Source: an uncultured Eubacteriales bacterium (lineage in GTDB: Bacteria > Bacillota > Clostridia > Peptostreptococcales > Anaerovoracaceae). From it: 27,911 nucleotides of DNA. Both the position numbers and the translations under genes were made by a program. Numbering within the stretch: the stretch's first letter is position 1; each line of letters begins with the position of its first letter. Below are positions 14,828-22,719 of the stretch, one piece after another. Below the pieces are notes generated by a model. The model ran no database searches. It saw only the letters and a program-made list of their open reading frames with translations, and was not told the DNA's origin. The DNA is taken from contig URGK01000033.1 of NCBI GenBank assembly GCA_900547295.1, positions 1 to 27,911 of the forward strand. The letters run 5' to 3'.

Positions 14828-15727
14828 ATGGGTACGTTATTTTTAGTATTAACTGCTGTACTGTTTTCAGCATCTTATGTAAATCAGAATAAAATGATGA
14901 CTCTGCAGAATGCGCAGAGCTCCAACGTTATTCCTTTCCTGTTCGGTATTATGTGGTCTTTACTGACTGCGTGCGGCTGGTGGATTACCATCATCATTCA
15001 GGGCGACTGGACTTTCATTCCTATGGATATACTGTTTGCGGCTATCGGAGGCATAACTGCCGGCGCCTGCAACCTCTGTTATGTAATGTCGCTTTACCAC
15101 GGACCGCTGTCACTGTCATCAGTAACACTGGGGCTTGGACCTATTGTTCCGGTTGTACTGGCAGGTATTTTTCTTGGACAGCTTCCTACAGGAATTCAGT
15201 TTGTAGGACTTGGACTTACAATCGTTGTTATGATTATCGTTAATATGGGACCTGTTGACAAAAGACCTACACTCAAATGGTTCCTGCTGGCATTCGGTGC
15301 ATTTGCTATGTACGGTCTGCAGCTGTTCACATTCAATATGCACTATGCGTATGTTGAAAACCCTAACAATGCGCAGTTTATGGGAATGCTGTATATATTC
15401 TGCGCACTGACATTTGCAGTAGGATTCTTTGTAATGAAAAACAAGACAAGAGACGATGCTGCGGAAACAGAACTGTTATCAAAACTGAACTACAAGCTGA
15501 TTTTCCTGTTTGCAGTTATTCAGGCAGCTACAAACGGTATTGCAAACGCATTATATGTAAAGGCTGCAGCTGATATTCCTGCGGTAGTTCTGTACCCTAC
15601 AGTTGAAACAGGCTCAATGCTGCTGACTTCACTTGTAGCATTCATATTCTTCAAGGAAAAACTTACAAAGACAGGTATTATAGCACTTATTCTCGGATGC
15701 GCTGCTGTTTTCCTGTTAAATATGTAA
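14828..15727 (+). CDS. DMT-superfamily (EamA-like) permease
   Basis: The 299-residue inner-membrane protein has about ten hydrophobic segments in two EamA-like halves. The first half ends with LGLGPIVPVVLAGIFLGQLPT and the second with VVLYPTVETGSMLLTSLVAFIFFKE, the usual repeat pattern of drug/metabolite transporters. A TRDDAAETELLSKLNYK cytosolic linker separates the halves. The start follows taggagg with an ideal spacer, 42 bases after RidA-2. It is most likely the uptake or export carrier for the substrate or a product of this operon, and the direction cannot be read from sequence. Confidence 0.82.
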   Translation: MGTLFLVLTAVLFSASYVNQNKMMTLQNAQSSNVIPFLFGIMWSLLTACGWWITIIIQGDWTFIPMDILFAAIGGITAGACNLCYVMSLYHGPLSLSSVTLGLGPIVPVVLAGIFLGQLPTGIQFVGLGLTIVVMIIVNMGPVDKRPTLKWFLLAFGAFAMYGLQLFTFNMHYAYVENPNNAQFMGMLYIFCALTFAVGFFVMKNKTRDDAAETELLSKLNYKLIFLFAVIQAATNGIANALYVKAAADIPAVVLYPTVETGSMLLTSLVAFIFFKEKLTKTGIIALILGCAAVFLLNM

Positions 15728-15772
15728 AAGAAGTATTATAATATAAAGAAGTTATGCATGTGAGGGAAAAAG

Positions 15773-16702
15773 ATGAGTAATATAAATTATATTTATTTTC
15801 AGGAAAGCAAACTGGAATCCGTTATAGAAATAAAGGATATCGTTGCCATGAGATATTATGAGTTCCAGAACGATGTAATATTTAACAAGCCTGAAGTGCA
15901 TAACTTCTGGGAATTTGTATATGTGGACAAGGGTCAGATTAAGATAATTGCAGATGACAACTGTTTTACGCTGATGCAGGGAGAAATGGTGTTTCATAAA
16001 CCGGGACAGGCGCATGACCTGTTTGGAGACGGTATTATTGCGCCAAATGTCCTTGTCGGCTGCTTCTTCTGTGACAGCGAGGCTATGAATTATTTCCAGG
16101 ATAAAATAGTTTCAATAAATAAAAGAAACAAAGAGCTGCTGTCATCAATCGTGTACGAATCCAAAAATGCGTTTGTAATGCCTCCGGATAATATCTACAG
16201 GCTGGACTCCTTTGAAATGGAAAAAAAGAAGGACGGGCTGATAGGAGCGCAGCAGCTTCTCAAAATAAATCTTGAGGAATTCCTGATACGACTTATAAGG
16301 GATAATGAATTCGTAAGCAAATACGAAAGATCAAAGTCAATGCCTCGTGACAATTTCGAGTCTGATTTTGTGGAGGAGATAATCGCCTATATGAAAAAAA
16401 ACCTTGACAAAAGGATAAAGAGAAGCGATTTCTGCCATAAATTCAACGTGAGCATTACAAGTATGGAAACTGCCTTTAAAAAGATTAAAGGTCAGCCGGT
16501 TATGAGATACTTTACGAAGCTCAAGATTGAAGAGGCCAAAAGAATGATACGCGAAAATGCATATAATTTCACGGAGATTTCCGAAATGCTGGGGTTCAGT
16601 ACGCCTCACTATTTCTCTACGGTTTTCAAAAAGACTATTAATATGACCCCGTCGGAATATGCAAATTCCATAAAAGCAATCATAGATGATGATATTGTAT
16701 GA
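15773..16702 (+). CDS. AraC-family transcriptional regulator with N-terminal cupin domain
   Basis: The 309-residue protein has an AraC-type cupin ligand domain at about residues 20-90 (VHNFWEFVYVDKGQIKII, MVFHKPGQAHDLFGDG). A C-terminal double helix-turn-helix covers about residues 200-300 and ends with the family signature SEMLGFSTPHYFSTVFKK and TPSEYAN. It probably binds the pathway substrate and activates the operon it sits in. A TATAAT at 15737-15742 lies just upstream without a good -35, so an internal activator-dependent promoter is possible. gagggaaaaag precedes the start. The stop TGA overlaps an ATG of the next frame. Confidence 0.88.
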   Translation: MSNINYIYFQESKLESVIEIKDIVAMRYYEFQNDVIFNKPEVHNFWEFVYVDKGQIKIIADDNCFTLMQGEMVFHKPGQAHDLFGDGIIAPNVLVGCFFCDSEAMNYFQDKIVSINKRNKELLSSIVYESKNAFVMPPDNIYRLDSFEMEKKKDGLIGAQQLLKINLEEFLIRLIRDNEFVSKYERSKSMPRDNFESDFVEEIIAYMKKNLDKRIKRSDFCHKFNVSITSMETAFKKIKGQPVMRYFTKLKIEEAKRMIRENAYNFTEISEMLGFSTPHYFSTVFKKTINMTPSEYANSIKAIIDDDIV

Positions 16703-16719
16703 CAGACCGGAGAAAAGAA

Positions 16720-17328
16720 ATGGAAACATATATAATTAAAAGAAAGCAGAATAAAGATTATGAGGGCGCTGCCAAAGCGCACATTGACAATATTCTGTGG
16801 GAAAGCACATATGAAACCGACTGCTATGCGCAGCTGATATTTGTAGAGGGCAGGGGCTTTTACGCAAAGATATATGCAAAAGAAGAAAACCCACGTATGA
16901 CATACAAACCGTATGACTTCAGCGATGATGTATGCGATGACAGCTGTGTTGAATGGTTTATGGACTTCCTGCCGGGAAATACCGAGGGGTATATGAACCT
17001 TGAAGCGACTGCCTGCGCTGCAATCAACTGCTGCACCGGTACAGGCAGAAACGGCAGAATTCCGCTTAATGAGAGATTTGGTATGCTGCCCGAAATAACA
17101 GCCGGAAGAAGCGGTGAATACTGGTGGGTTGAATATTTCGTATCCCTTGAACTCATACACAGAGTTTACGGAGATATTGACTTAGGCAGCGGCGCAGTAT
17201 ACAGAGGCAACTTCTACAAATGCGGAGAACTGACGCCATCACCTCACTACTTCTCATGGGCCTACATTGATCTTCCGAATCCGGAATATCATTGCCCTAA
17301 CCATTTTGGCAGATTTATAATGGAATAG
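16720..17328 (+). CDS. CBM9-like domain protein, cytosolic
   Basis: The 202-residue protein resembles the family 9-like carbohydrate-binding proteins as I know them. The recognisable C-terminal block is VYRGNFYKCGELTPSPHYFSW, followed by an LPNPEYHCPNHFGRFIM ending; an earlier YMNLEATACAAINCC strand also fits. No signal peptide or membrane segment is visible, unusual for a CBM module and suggesting an intracellular sugar or metabolite-binding role. Start 16720 has ccggag seven bases upstream; an ATG at 16699 overlapping the AraC stop is the alternative. It is co-directional and near-contiguous with the AraC gene, so it may be a ligand-binding accessory of the pathway. Function is unproven. 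Confidence 0.75.
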   Translation: METYIIKRKQNKDYEGAAKAHIDNILWESTYETDCYAQLIFVEGRGFYAKIYAKEENPRMTYKPYDFSDDVCDDSCVEWFMDFLPGNTEGYMNLEATACAAINCCTGTGRNGRIPLNERFGMLPEITAGRSGEYWWVEYFVSLELIHRVYGDIDLGSGAVYRGNFYKCGELTPSPHYFSWAYIDLPNPEYHCPNHFGRFIME

Positions 17329-17340
17329 TATATAATTTTT

Positions 17341-17372
17341 TCAGGTGGGCAGGATTTGAAATGCTCACCTGA
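17341..17372 (+). other. Intercistronic hairpin before the dehydrogenase gene
   Basis: tcaggtg-g-gca (17341-17351) pairs with tgc-t-cacctga (17362-17372), an 11-bp stem with one mismatch and a ten-base loop. No T-run follows, so it is more likely an mRNA-processing or stability element than a terminator. It occupies the largest gap (86 bases) inside the operon. Confidence 0.45.
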
Positions 17373-17414
17373 TACTGCTGTATAAGAGAGCTTAAAGCCG
17401 GAAAGGAAACGAAT

Positions 17415-18749
17415 ATGACAAGCATTATTGATCCATTGAAAAAAGAAAGTCTGACTACCCTCAGAATACAGTATAACTGGAAGCGGGATATCGTCAGACT
17501 CGAAGCCGCAAAGGAATGGGAAAGCGATACAGACTTTTCACAGTACAACAGAACTTTCTGCGCAGATGACATACTGACTGAGGATGCCCGTTATCTTAAC
17601 ACAGCGGAGACAAGGCTTCTGTACAGGAAATACGGGCTGGAGGACTATCTTGATACAATTATTTCACTGATTAAAAAAGGAAAACATCTTGGAATTACCT
17701 TATACTATTATAGTGAAAGGGATATTAAATTTGTATGCCACAGGCACAGCGTCAAAAGAGGAATAAATAACAGACGCGGCGCAATGTTTATCGACGGAAT
17801 CAGAAGATATGAGCCGGAGGACAATGAGCTTGATATGATAAAGGACGGTCTTGCCATAAGCAGAGGAATGAGTCTGAAATGCATTGCCGGAGATATCAGC
17901 TTCGGAGGCAGCAAAAGCACGGTTCAGATGACTCCGGTTGACCTTGAGGATATGAAGACTCTTGGATTTCTCGCATACGCCCTTGACAGAAACAGATGTA
18001 TGACAGGTGCAGATATGAAAATGCCTACAGAGATAGCAGACGTCGAAAACAGATACTATTCGATGAGCTACACCAGCGGACCGTCATCACCTCTTGGAGA
18101 AAGCGGCAGGCCTACTGCCTACGGCGTGTTTGAAACGCTCAAAAAAGCTGTTGAATTCAAAGAGGGAAAACCTGACCTTGATGGCAAAAGCGCTGTTGTA
18201 ATCGGACTTGGCGCGGTGGGAATGCATATGGCGCAGATGCTTGCAGACAACGGCGTCAGACTGTATGTTTCAGATACCAATACCGGAAATATAGATAAAT
18301 TTATAGCCGCAAATCCGGGCAAAGACATAAAGGCTGCCGATGTATCGGAGGCGCTCTATCTTGATGTTGATATTATATCTCCGTGCGCGGTGGGAGGCAT
18401 TATAACAGAGGATAACATCGAAAAGTTTAAATGCAGATACATATGGGGCTCTGCCAACAATCAGATAAAAGCATCTGACATAGATGAAGAAATACAGATT
18501 GCAAAGCTTTTGAATGATGCGGGCATCGTATTTCAGACAGAATGGTGGCACAATACCGCAGGTGTAATGTGCGCGGCGCTGGAGTATATGGAGGGCGATA
18601 AAGCGACATATAATCAGCTTGTGGACATTATTGACCGCACCCTGCCCGGCTCCACCCTGAATAATTTTGCCGAGGCTAAAGCAAAGGGAATAACTCCTAC
18701 CGAAAATGCATACCTTACATGTAACAGAATGCTGTATGATGAGGCATAA
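17415..18749 (+). CDS. Glu/Leu/Phe/Val dehydrogenase family protein with N-terminal extension
   Basis: The 444-residue protein contains the amino-acid dehydrogenase core. Substrate and catalytic residues align with leucine dehydrogenase: Lys155 in SRGMSLKC, Lys167 in SFGGSKST, and Asp200 in MTGADM, all shifted by about 85-87 from the usual Lys68, Lys80 and Asp115. NAD binding is shown by VIGLGAVGMHMAQ, and the C-terminal GSANNQI and WHNTAGVM motifs are intact. The first 85 or so residues are an extra, charged region of unknown role. The GGxR loop is altered to IRRYE, so the substrate may not be a standard branched-chain amino acid. As the last gene of the operon, it could reductively aminate or oxidatively deaminate a pathway amino acid. 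aaagga lies upstream. Confidence 0.85.
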   Translation: MTSIIDPLKKESLTTLRIQYNWKRDIVRLEAAKEWESDTDFSQYNRTFCADDILTEDARYLNTAETRLLYRKYGLEDYLDTIISLIKKGKHLGITLYYYSERDIKFVCHRHSVKRGINNRRGAMFIDGIRRYEPEDNELDMIKDGLAISRGMSLKCIAGDISFGGSKSTVQMTPVDLEDMKTLGFLAYALDRNRCMTGADMKMPTEIADVENRYYSMSYTSGPSSPLGESGRPTAYGVFETLKKAVEFKEGKPDLDGKSAVVIGLGAVGMHMAQMLADNGVRLYVSDTNTGNIDKFIAANPGKDIKAADVSEALYLDVDIISPCAVGGIITEDNIEKFKCRYIWGSANNQIKASDIDEEIQIAKLLNDAGIVFQTEWWHNTAGVMCAALEYMEGDKATYNQLVDIIDRTLPGSTLNNFAEAKAKGITPTENAYLTCNRMLYDEA

Positions 18750-18763
18750 TAAAGTCAATATAA

Positions 18764-18796
18764 AAGACCGTTTTACCAGTTAAGTAAAGCGGTCTT
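18764..18796 (+). terminator. Terminator of the catabolic operon
   Basis: aagaccgttttac (18764-18776) pairs with gtaaagcggtctt (18784-18796) over 13 positions with one G-T pair and a seven-base loop. The following actttatat is moderately T-rich. It begins 15 bases after the last stop codon and closes the 11-gene unit. Confidence 0.7.
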
Positions 18797-18968
18797 ACTT
18801 TATATGCAGAATAAAATGATATTTGACATTACAGCCCGACATTAAGGCCAATCGGTGGTTGCATTATATTACAATACATCAAGAGTCCATATGAAGCGCA
18901 CTTCTGATATGAACGTAATTTGCTGATGAAAAGAATTTGTATATCGTCTATATCTTTAAAGGTGGCAA

Positions 18969-19034
18969 ATGAAAAATTTTAAGAAACAATGCCGTAAATA
19001 TGTAAAACATCATTTTATGCACATACCGTATTGA
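18969..19034 (+). CDS. Possible 21-residue basic small protein
   Basis: A short frame starts at ATG 18969 and ends at TGA 19032-19034, two bases before the stop of the convergent permease. A good ribosome binding site, aaaggtgg (18958-18965), stands four bases upstream. The peptide, MKNFKKQCRKYVKHHFMHIPY, is very basic and aromatic and not recognised. No convincing promoter was seen in the 18800-18968 interval, which is otherwise empty. It could equally be chance. Confidence 0.2.
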   Translation: MKNFKKQCRKYVKHHFMHIPY

Positions 19035-19035
19035 A

Positions 19036-19914
19036 TTATTCCGATTCTGTTTTTGAATATATTACAACTCCAGCTATGGTTATTATGCTTCCTATGATAA
19101 CAGGCAGAGATGGAATTTCCGAAAACAGTATAAATGCAAACACTGCGGCGATTGCAGGCTGACAGAGCTTGATTGCGGCAATAAATGACGGAGAATAGTA
19201 TTTTATAGCCCAGTTGAATATACTGTGCCCCAGCAGCGTTGAAAAAACGCACAGCAGCAGCCCTACGATGATTGCGGACCAGCCGTAGCCGGTAAAGGAG
19301 ATATTCGAAACAGGAATCATTATACACAGTGAGACCGCGCAGAAAAAATACACTATAAAAGTATATGCCGTGGTACTCAAATTCTTTCTTACCTGCTTGC
19401 CTATGAGCGTGTACACCGTTGAAAAAAGCGCAGACAGAAGCGCGAGAAAATCTCCGTACAGACTGTTTCCGCCGGCAGAGCCGTCTGCCATTGCAATTAC
19501 AATGCTTCCTGCAACAGTTATCGCTATACTGATTTTAGCCTTCGTCACAAGTTGACCTTTCATAAATATGCAGTAGCCGAGAGCTACCCATATAACCTCG
19601 GTGCATACTATGGCGGTGGAGCTTGCGACAGACGTAAGATTGAGCGACTCAAACCAGAGGGAAAAATGAAACGCGAGAAAAATGCCGCTTGCTGCGCAGA
19701 GAAGCAGCGCTCTGCCTTTCATATTCTTTATTTCACCAATTACCTTTTTGTTTGCAAGAACTGCCGGCGTCATAATCAGAACGGTCCATATAAGCCTGTA
19801 GGCAGCCGTTATGAGTGCCGGCGCCTGCGAATACCGCACGAAAATTGCCGATAGTGAAACTCCTATCACTCCTGTAATGACAAGAGGAAGAGGGTGCTTT
19901 TCAAAATATTTCAT
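19036..19914 (-). CDS. DMT-superfamily (EamA) permease, second copy
   Basis: The 292-residue inner-membrane protein has ten hydrophobic segments in two EamA repeats. Landmarks are VSLSAIFVRYSQAPALITAAYR in the first half and KYYSPSFIAAIKLCQPAIAA near the end. It is clearly not a close copy of the permease at 14828. The start at 19914 (MKYFEKHPLPL) has tggag upstream on its strand, whereas the longer in-frame start at 19974 would add a non-hydrophobic, poorly supported 20-residue leader. It is divergent from the ThDP enzyme gene with about 240 bases between, so the two may share regulation. The substrate is unknown; amino-acid or metabolite export is common in this family. Confidence 0.85.
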   Translation of the reverse strand: MKYFEKHPLPLVITGVIGVSLSAIFVRYSQAPALITAAYRLIWTVLIMTPAVLANKKVIGEIKNMKGRALLLCAASGIFLAFHFSLWFESLNLTSVASSTAIVCTEVIWVALGYCIFMKGQLVTKAKISIAITVAGSIVIAMADGSAGGNSLYGDFLALLSALFSTVYTLIGKQVRKNLSTTAYTFIVYFFCAVSLCIMIPVSNISFTGYGWSAIIVGLLLCVFSTLLGHSIFNWAIKYYSPSFIAAIKLCQPAIAAVFAFILFSEIPSLPVIIGSIITIAGVVIYSKTESE

Positions 19915-19974
19915 TGTAATTCTCCAGTGCCTGTTTGATTTATGAAAATATTCTACTCTGCATATATCACTCAT

Positions 19975-20153
19975 TCAATCTAAAAAAAAACGAGATTTGA
20001 CCAAAAAAAACCTTAAACCTGAAAAACTGTGGTTTTGAACGTGAAAATGTATTAATATGCAGGTAACAGACGGATAGAAAGGTCTGAAATTCAAAAAAAC
20101 AGGCTTATAGGTGGCCTTCAAAAACCTAAATAAATTTGATGAGGAGATTATTT
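19975..20153. other. Divergent intergenic region with several weak hairpins
   Basis: The interval contains A-tracts, an inverted pair aaaacc/ggtttt (about 20008-20036) and competing small stems around aggcttataggtggcct (20101-20117). TTGAC-like hexamers at 19997 and 20035 lack a well-spaced -10 box, so I cannot assign a promoter. The stretch serves as leader for the ThDP enzyme gene; a riboswitch was not recognised. Confidence 0.3.
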
Positions 20154-21863
20154 ATGGCAAAAGTAGACGGATCGGTATTAGCCGTAAAAATGCTTAAGGA
20201 CGCAGGAGTCGAGTGCATATTCACATTAAGCGGCGGACATATTTTCAGACTGTTCCACGAATGTGAAAAGGCGGGAATACGCGTGCTTGATGTTAAACAC
20301 GAAGGCGCGGCAGCCTATGCTGCGATGGGTTATGCACAGGTGACAGGCAAAATGGGCGTTGTAGTTGCTACGGCAGGCCCCGGAGTTACAAACACACTGA
20401 CAGCAATTGTGGATTCGCAGATTTATGATGTACCTGTACTTCTTATAGGAGGCGGCGGAGCGGCAAAACAGGAACTTACGGAAACCCTGCAGGATTTTGA
20501 CGTTACTTCAATATTTAAGCAGACTACAAAATTTGCAAAGAAATGCCCGTATACAGAGCGAATTCCTGAATATATTGCAACTGCAATAAGAAGCTGCTGC
20601 AGTATGCAGCCGGGTCCTGCCTACCTTGAACTTCCGCTTGATGTACTGGAGGTTAATCGGGTTGAAGAAGAGGATATCATGTATCCTGTAAACTATATGA
20701 TGAACAGAAGGACCGGCGTGGAGCCAAAGGTTGCGGAAGAAGTCGCGGATATTCTTATAAACGCGAAAAAACCTGCAATGCTTATAGGCGAGGGCGCTCA
20801 GTATTTTGCAGAGGATATGACTGCTTTCAAAGAACTGGCAGAGTACCTGCAGATTCCGACAAGCGTTACACTTACCAACAAGGGCAAGTTCTTTAAGGAG
20901 GATAAAGACCTGTTCAAAATGGGAAGCTTTGCGGCGCCCGAAGCTGATGTGGTAATAGGATTTAACTTTAAAACCGATATGGAAAGCGGCATGTTCTTTG
21001 TAAATCCGCAGGCTAAATGGATAAACGTTACCACAAATCCACTGGATATAGGTATGAATATAGGGGCAGATATAGGTATTGCAGGACATTCAGATGTTGT
21101 TGCGAGACAGATCCTTAATAGTGTTAAGACTAAGACATCAGCAAGAACTGAAAGTAACTGGCTTAAGGAAATATCAAAGAAGACATGGGAGTTTATGGCT
21201 GAGCTTGACAAAACATCGTTTGACAGCGACAGAATGCCTATGCATACTGCGCGCGCAGCAAAGGAGTTCTTTAAATTCCTGAACAATGAGGGAAAAGACT
21301 TCATACAGGTTGCAGACGGCGGTGACTGCCTTGAATGGATAAGACCTTATATATCATTAAAGCTTGATGATGCGGGAATGTTCCCGGGCAAGTTCTTCCA
21401 CGGAACAAAGTTCGGCTGCATAGGTTCCCAGATGGGAGCGGCATTAGGTGTATGGGCGGCAACAGGAAAGCCGATACTCCATACTACAGGCGACGGCTCG
21501 TTCGGACAGTATGTGGGCGAAATGCTTACATATGCAAAGCACGGTGCGCAGGTTATCGCGGTTATAAACAACAATAACAAATATGCAATGATTAAAGGCT
21601 TTGCCAATATTGCAACGCCGGATGAAAACAATGATATCGGACAGGATATAACAATGCCTGACGGCAGTCCGTTTGAGTATTACAAGCTGCCTGCGGTATG
21701 GGGCGGCTATGGTGAAAAGGTTACAAAGCCGGAGGATATAGCAGGCGCAATCTCAAGAGCTGCGGCAACAGGAAAGCCTGCGGTTATTGAAATAGAGGTT
21801 GTGGAAAGTGAAGACACATATTCACCGGGAACAATCGAATGTTTCAAAATAGTGACAGCATAA
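20154..21863 (+). CDS. ThDP-dependent enzyme, acetolactate synthase / decarboxylase-like
   Basis: The 569-residue protein has the three-domain layout of the POX/ALS family: an N-terminal PYR domain with the ThDP-activating Glu50 in VKHEGAAAYAAMGYAQ, a central domain, and a C-terminal PP domain. The PP domain carries GDGSFGQYVGEM at about residue 446 and NNNNKYAM about 25 residues later, the GDG-NN cofactor motif. Members include acetolactate synthase, benzaldehyde lyase, oxalyl-CoA decarboxylase and sulfoacetaldehyde acetyltransferase; the reaction cannot be chosen from motifs. No small regulatory subunit gene is adjacent, which argues against biosynthetic acetolactate synthase. The start at 20154 has gaggag with a seven-base spacer; the ATGs a few codons upstream would destroy that spacing. 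Confidence 0.85.
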   Translation: MAKVDGSVLAVKMLKDAGVECIFTLSGGHIFRLFHECEKAGIRVLDVKHEGAAAYAAMGYAQVTGKMGVVVATAGPGVTNTLTAIVDSQIYDVPVLLIGGGGAAKQELTETLQDFDVTSIFKQTTKFAKKCPYTERIPEYIATAIRSCCSMQPGPAYLELPLDVLEVNRVEEEDIMYPVNYMMNRRTGVEPKVAEEVADILINAKKPAMLIGEGAQYFAEDMTAFKELAEYLQIPTSVTLTNKGKFFKEDKDLFKMGSFAAPEADVVIGFNFKTDMESGMFFVNPQAKWINVTTNPLDIGMNIGADIGIAGHSDVVARQILNSVKTKTSARTESNWLKEISKKTWEFMAELDKTSFDSDRMPMHTARAAKEFFKFLNNEGKDFIQVADGGDCLEWIRPYISLKLDDAGMFPGKFFHGTKFGCIGSQMGAALGVWAATGKPILHTTGDGSFGQYVGEMLTYAKHGAQVIAVINNNNKYAMIKGFANIATPDENNDIGQDITMPDGSPFEYYKLPAVWGGYGEKVTKPEDIAGAISRAAATGKPAVIEIEVVESEDTYSPGTIECFKIVTA

Positions 21864-21974
21864 TAACCTTTTTAGCATTTTTATAACATTACTTTCTCCA
21901 ATGATTTCTATATAGATATGACATTTTAAAAAGGTTACGGCAGTAAGGCGCTCTGTGTATACAGGGCGTGCTGC
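21864..21974 (+). other. Inverted repeats downstream of the ThDP enzyme gene
   Basis: taaccttttta (21864-21874), starting right after the stop codon, is perfectly inverted as taaaaaggtta (21927-21937). A second stem, cgctctgt/acagggcg (21949-21968) with outer gcag/ctgc, follows. Together they probably end the transcript, although neither has a classic T-run. Confidence 0.4.
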
Positions 21975-21990
21975 TGTATTATAAAGTAAA

Positions 21991-22026
21991 TAAAAAAAAT
22001 ACAGCCATCGGTAAAACTGATGGCTG
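21991..22026 (-). terminator. Terminator of the ferritin gene
   Basis: On the minus strand an 11-bp stem (22026-22016 with 22012-22002, one G-T pair, core gatggctg/cagccatc, three-base loop) is followed by a run of eight T residues (complement of 21999-21992). It starts nine bases after the ferritin stop. Confidence 0.85.
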
Positions 22027-22034
22027 AAAGCAAT

Positions 22035-22547
22035 TTATAATACAAGTGACGGTGCGGAGTAAATTCTCTGACCAAGTTCCTGATCCAGCATATACAGACC
22101 CTTTGCATCTGTGCCGAACATTTCATATTTTGAAATCAGTGTAGTTGCGTTATCCTCTTCTTCCATCTGTTCTTTGATGAACCAGTCAAGGAACTGCATT
22201 GTTCTGAAGTCTTTTACCTGATATGCGGCATCATAGATATTGTTGATAAGACCTGTTACAAGTCTTTCGTGTTCAAGTCCTGCCTTGAGCGGGTCAATTC
22301 TGTCTGCGAATACCTTGTCAGGCTTTGCTATAGTATCAAGTTCAACCTTTTCATCGTTCATCTGCAGATACTTGATGAAAAGCATTGCGTGGTCTCTTTC
22401 TTCCTGAGCCTGGATTGTGTACCAGTTTCCAAAACCGTCAAGACTTTCATCAATATAGTAATTTGCAAAATCCAGATACAGATAAGCTGAATAGAACTCT
22501 GCGACAACCTGTTCGTTTAATAATTTTACTACTTTTTTATCTAACAT
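22035..22547 (-). CDS. ftnA: Ferritin (FtnA-type iron storage protein)
   Basis: The 170-residue protein is a non-haem ferritin subunit that oxidises Fe2+ and stores Fe3+ in a 24-mer shell. All ferroxidase residues are present with E. coli-like numbering: Glu17 in VAEFYSAYLY, Glu50 and His53 in QAQEERDHAM, Glu94, Glu126-Gln127 and Glu130 in KEQMEEEDN. The start at 22547 is chosen because ggaggt lies just upstream on its strand; it gives the normal MLDKKVVKLLNEQ terminus, and five extra codons upstream are unlikely. It is monocistronic, with its own promoter and terminator. No Fur box was recognised. Confidence 0.95.
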   Translation of the reverse strand: MLDKKVVKLLNEQVVAEFYSAYLYLDFANYYIDESLDGFGNWYTIQAQEERDHAMLFIKYLQMNDEKVELDTIAKPDKVFADRIDPLKAGLEHERLVTGLINNIYDAAYQVKDFRTMQFLDWFIKEQMEEEDNATTLISKYEMFGTDAKGLYMLDQELGQRIYSAPSLVL

Positions 22548-22576
22548 TGTTTTTACCTCCAAGCTTCTTGTTTATG

Positions 22577-22604
22577 ATTATATTATAATATATTTTTCGG
22601 GCAA
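22577..22604 (-). promoter_or_regulatory. Promoter of the ferritin gene
   Basis: On the minus strand TTGCCC (22604-22599) and a perfect TATAAT (22582-22577) are separated by 16 bases, 29 bases before the start. A second overlapping TATAAT lies five bases upstream. Confidence 0.6.
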
Positions 22605-22653
22605 TGTATGTAGCAAATGACACAGTTTTTAAAAAATATTTCAGCGGCTTTGT

Positions 22654-22682
22654 TTGTAATATATGATGAATTAATGTATACT
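22654..22682 (+). promoter_or_regulatory. Promoter of the miaB-GTPase operon
   Basis: TTGTAA (22654-22659) and TATACT (22677-22682) have a 17-base spacer, 37 bases before the miaB start. An overlapping TATAAT at 22683-22688 lacks a well-placed -35. Confidence 0.5.
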
Positions 22683-22719
22683 TATAATGTTGATTAAAAT
22701 TAAGAGGAAGAGGACACAG

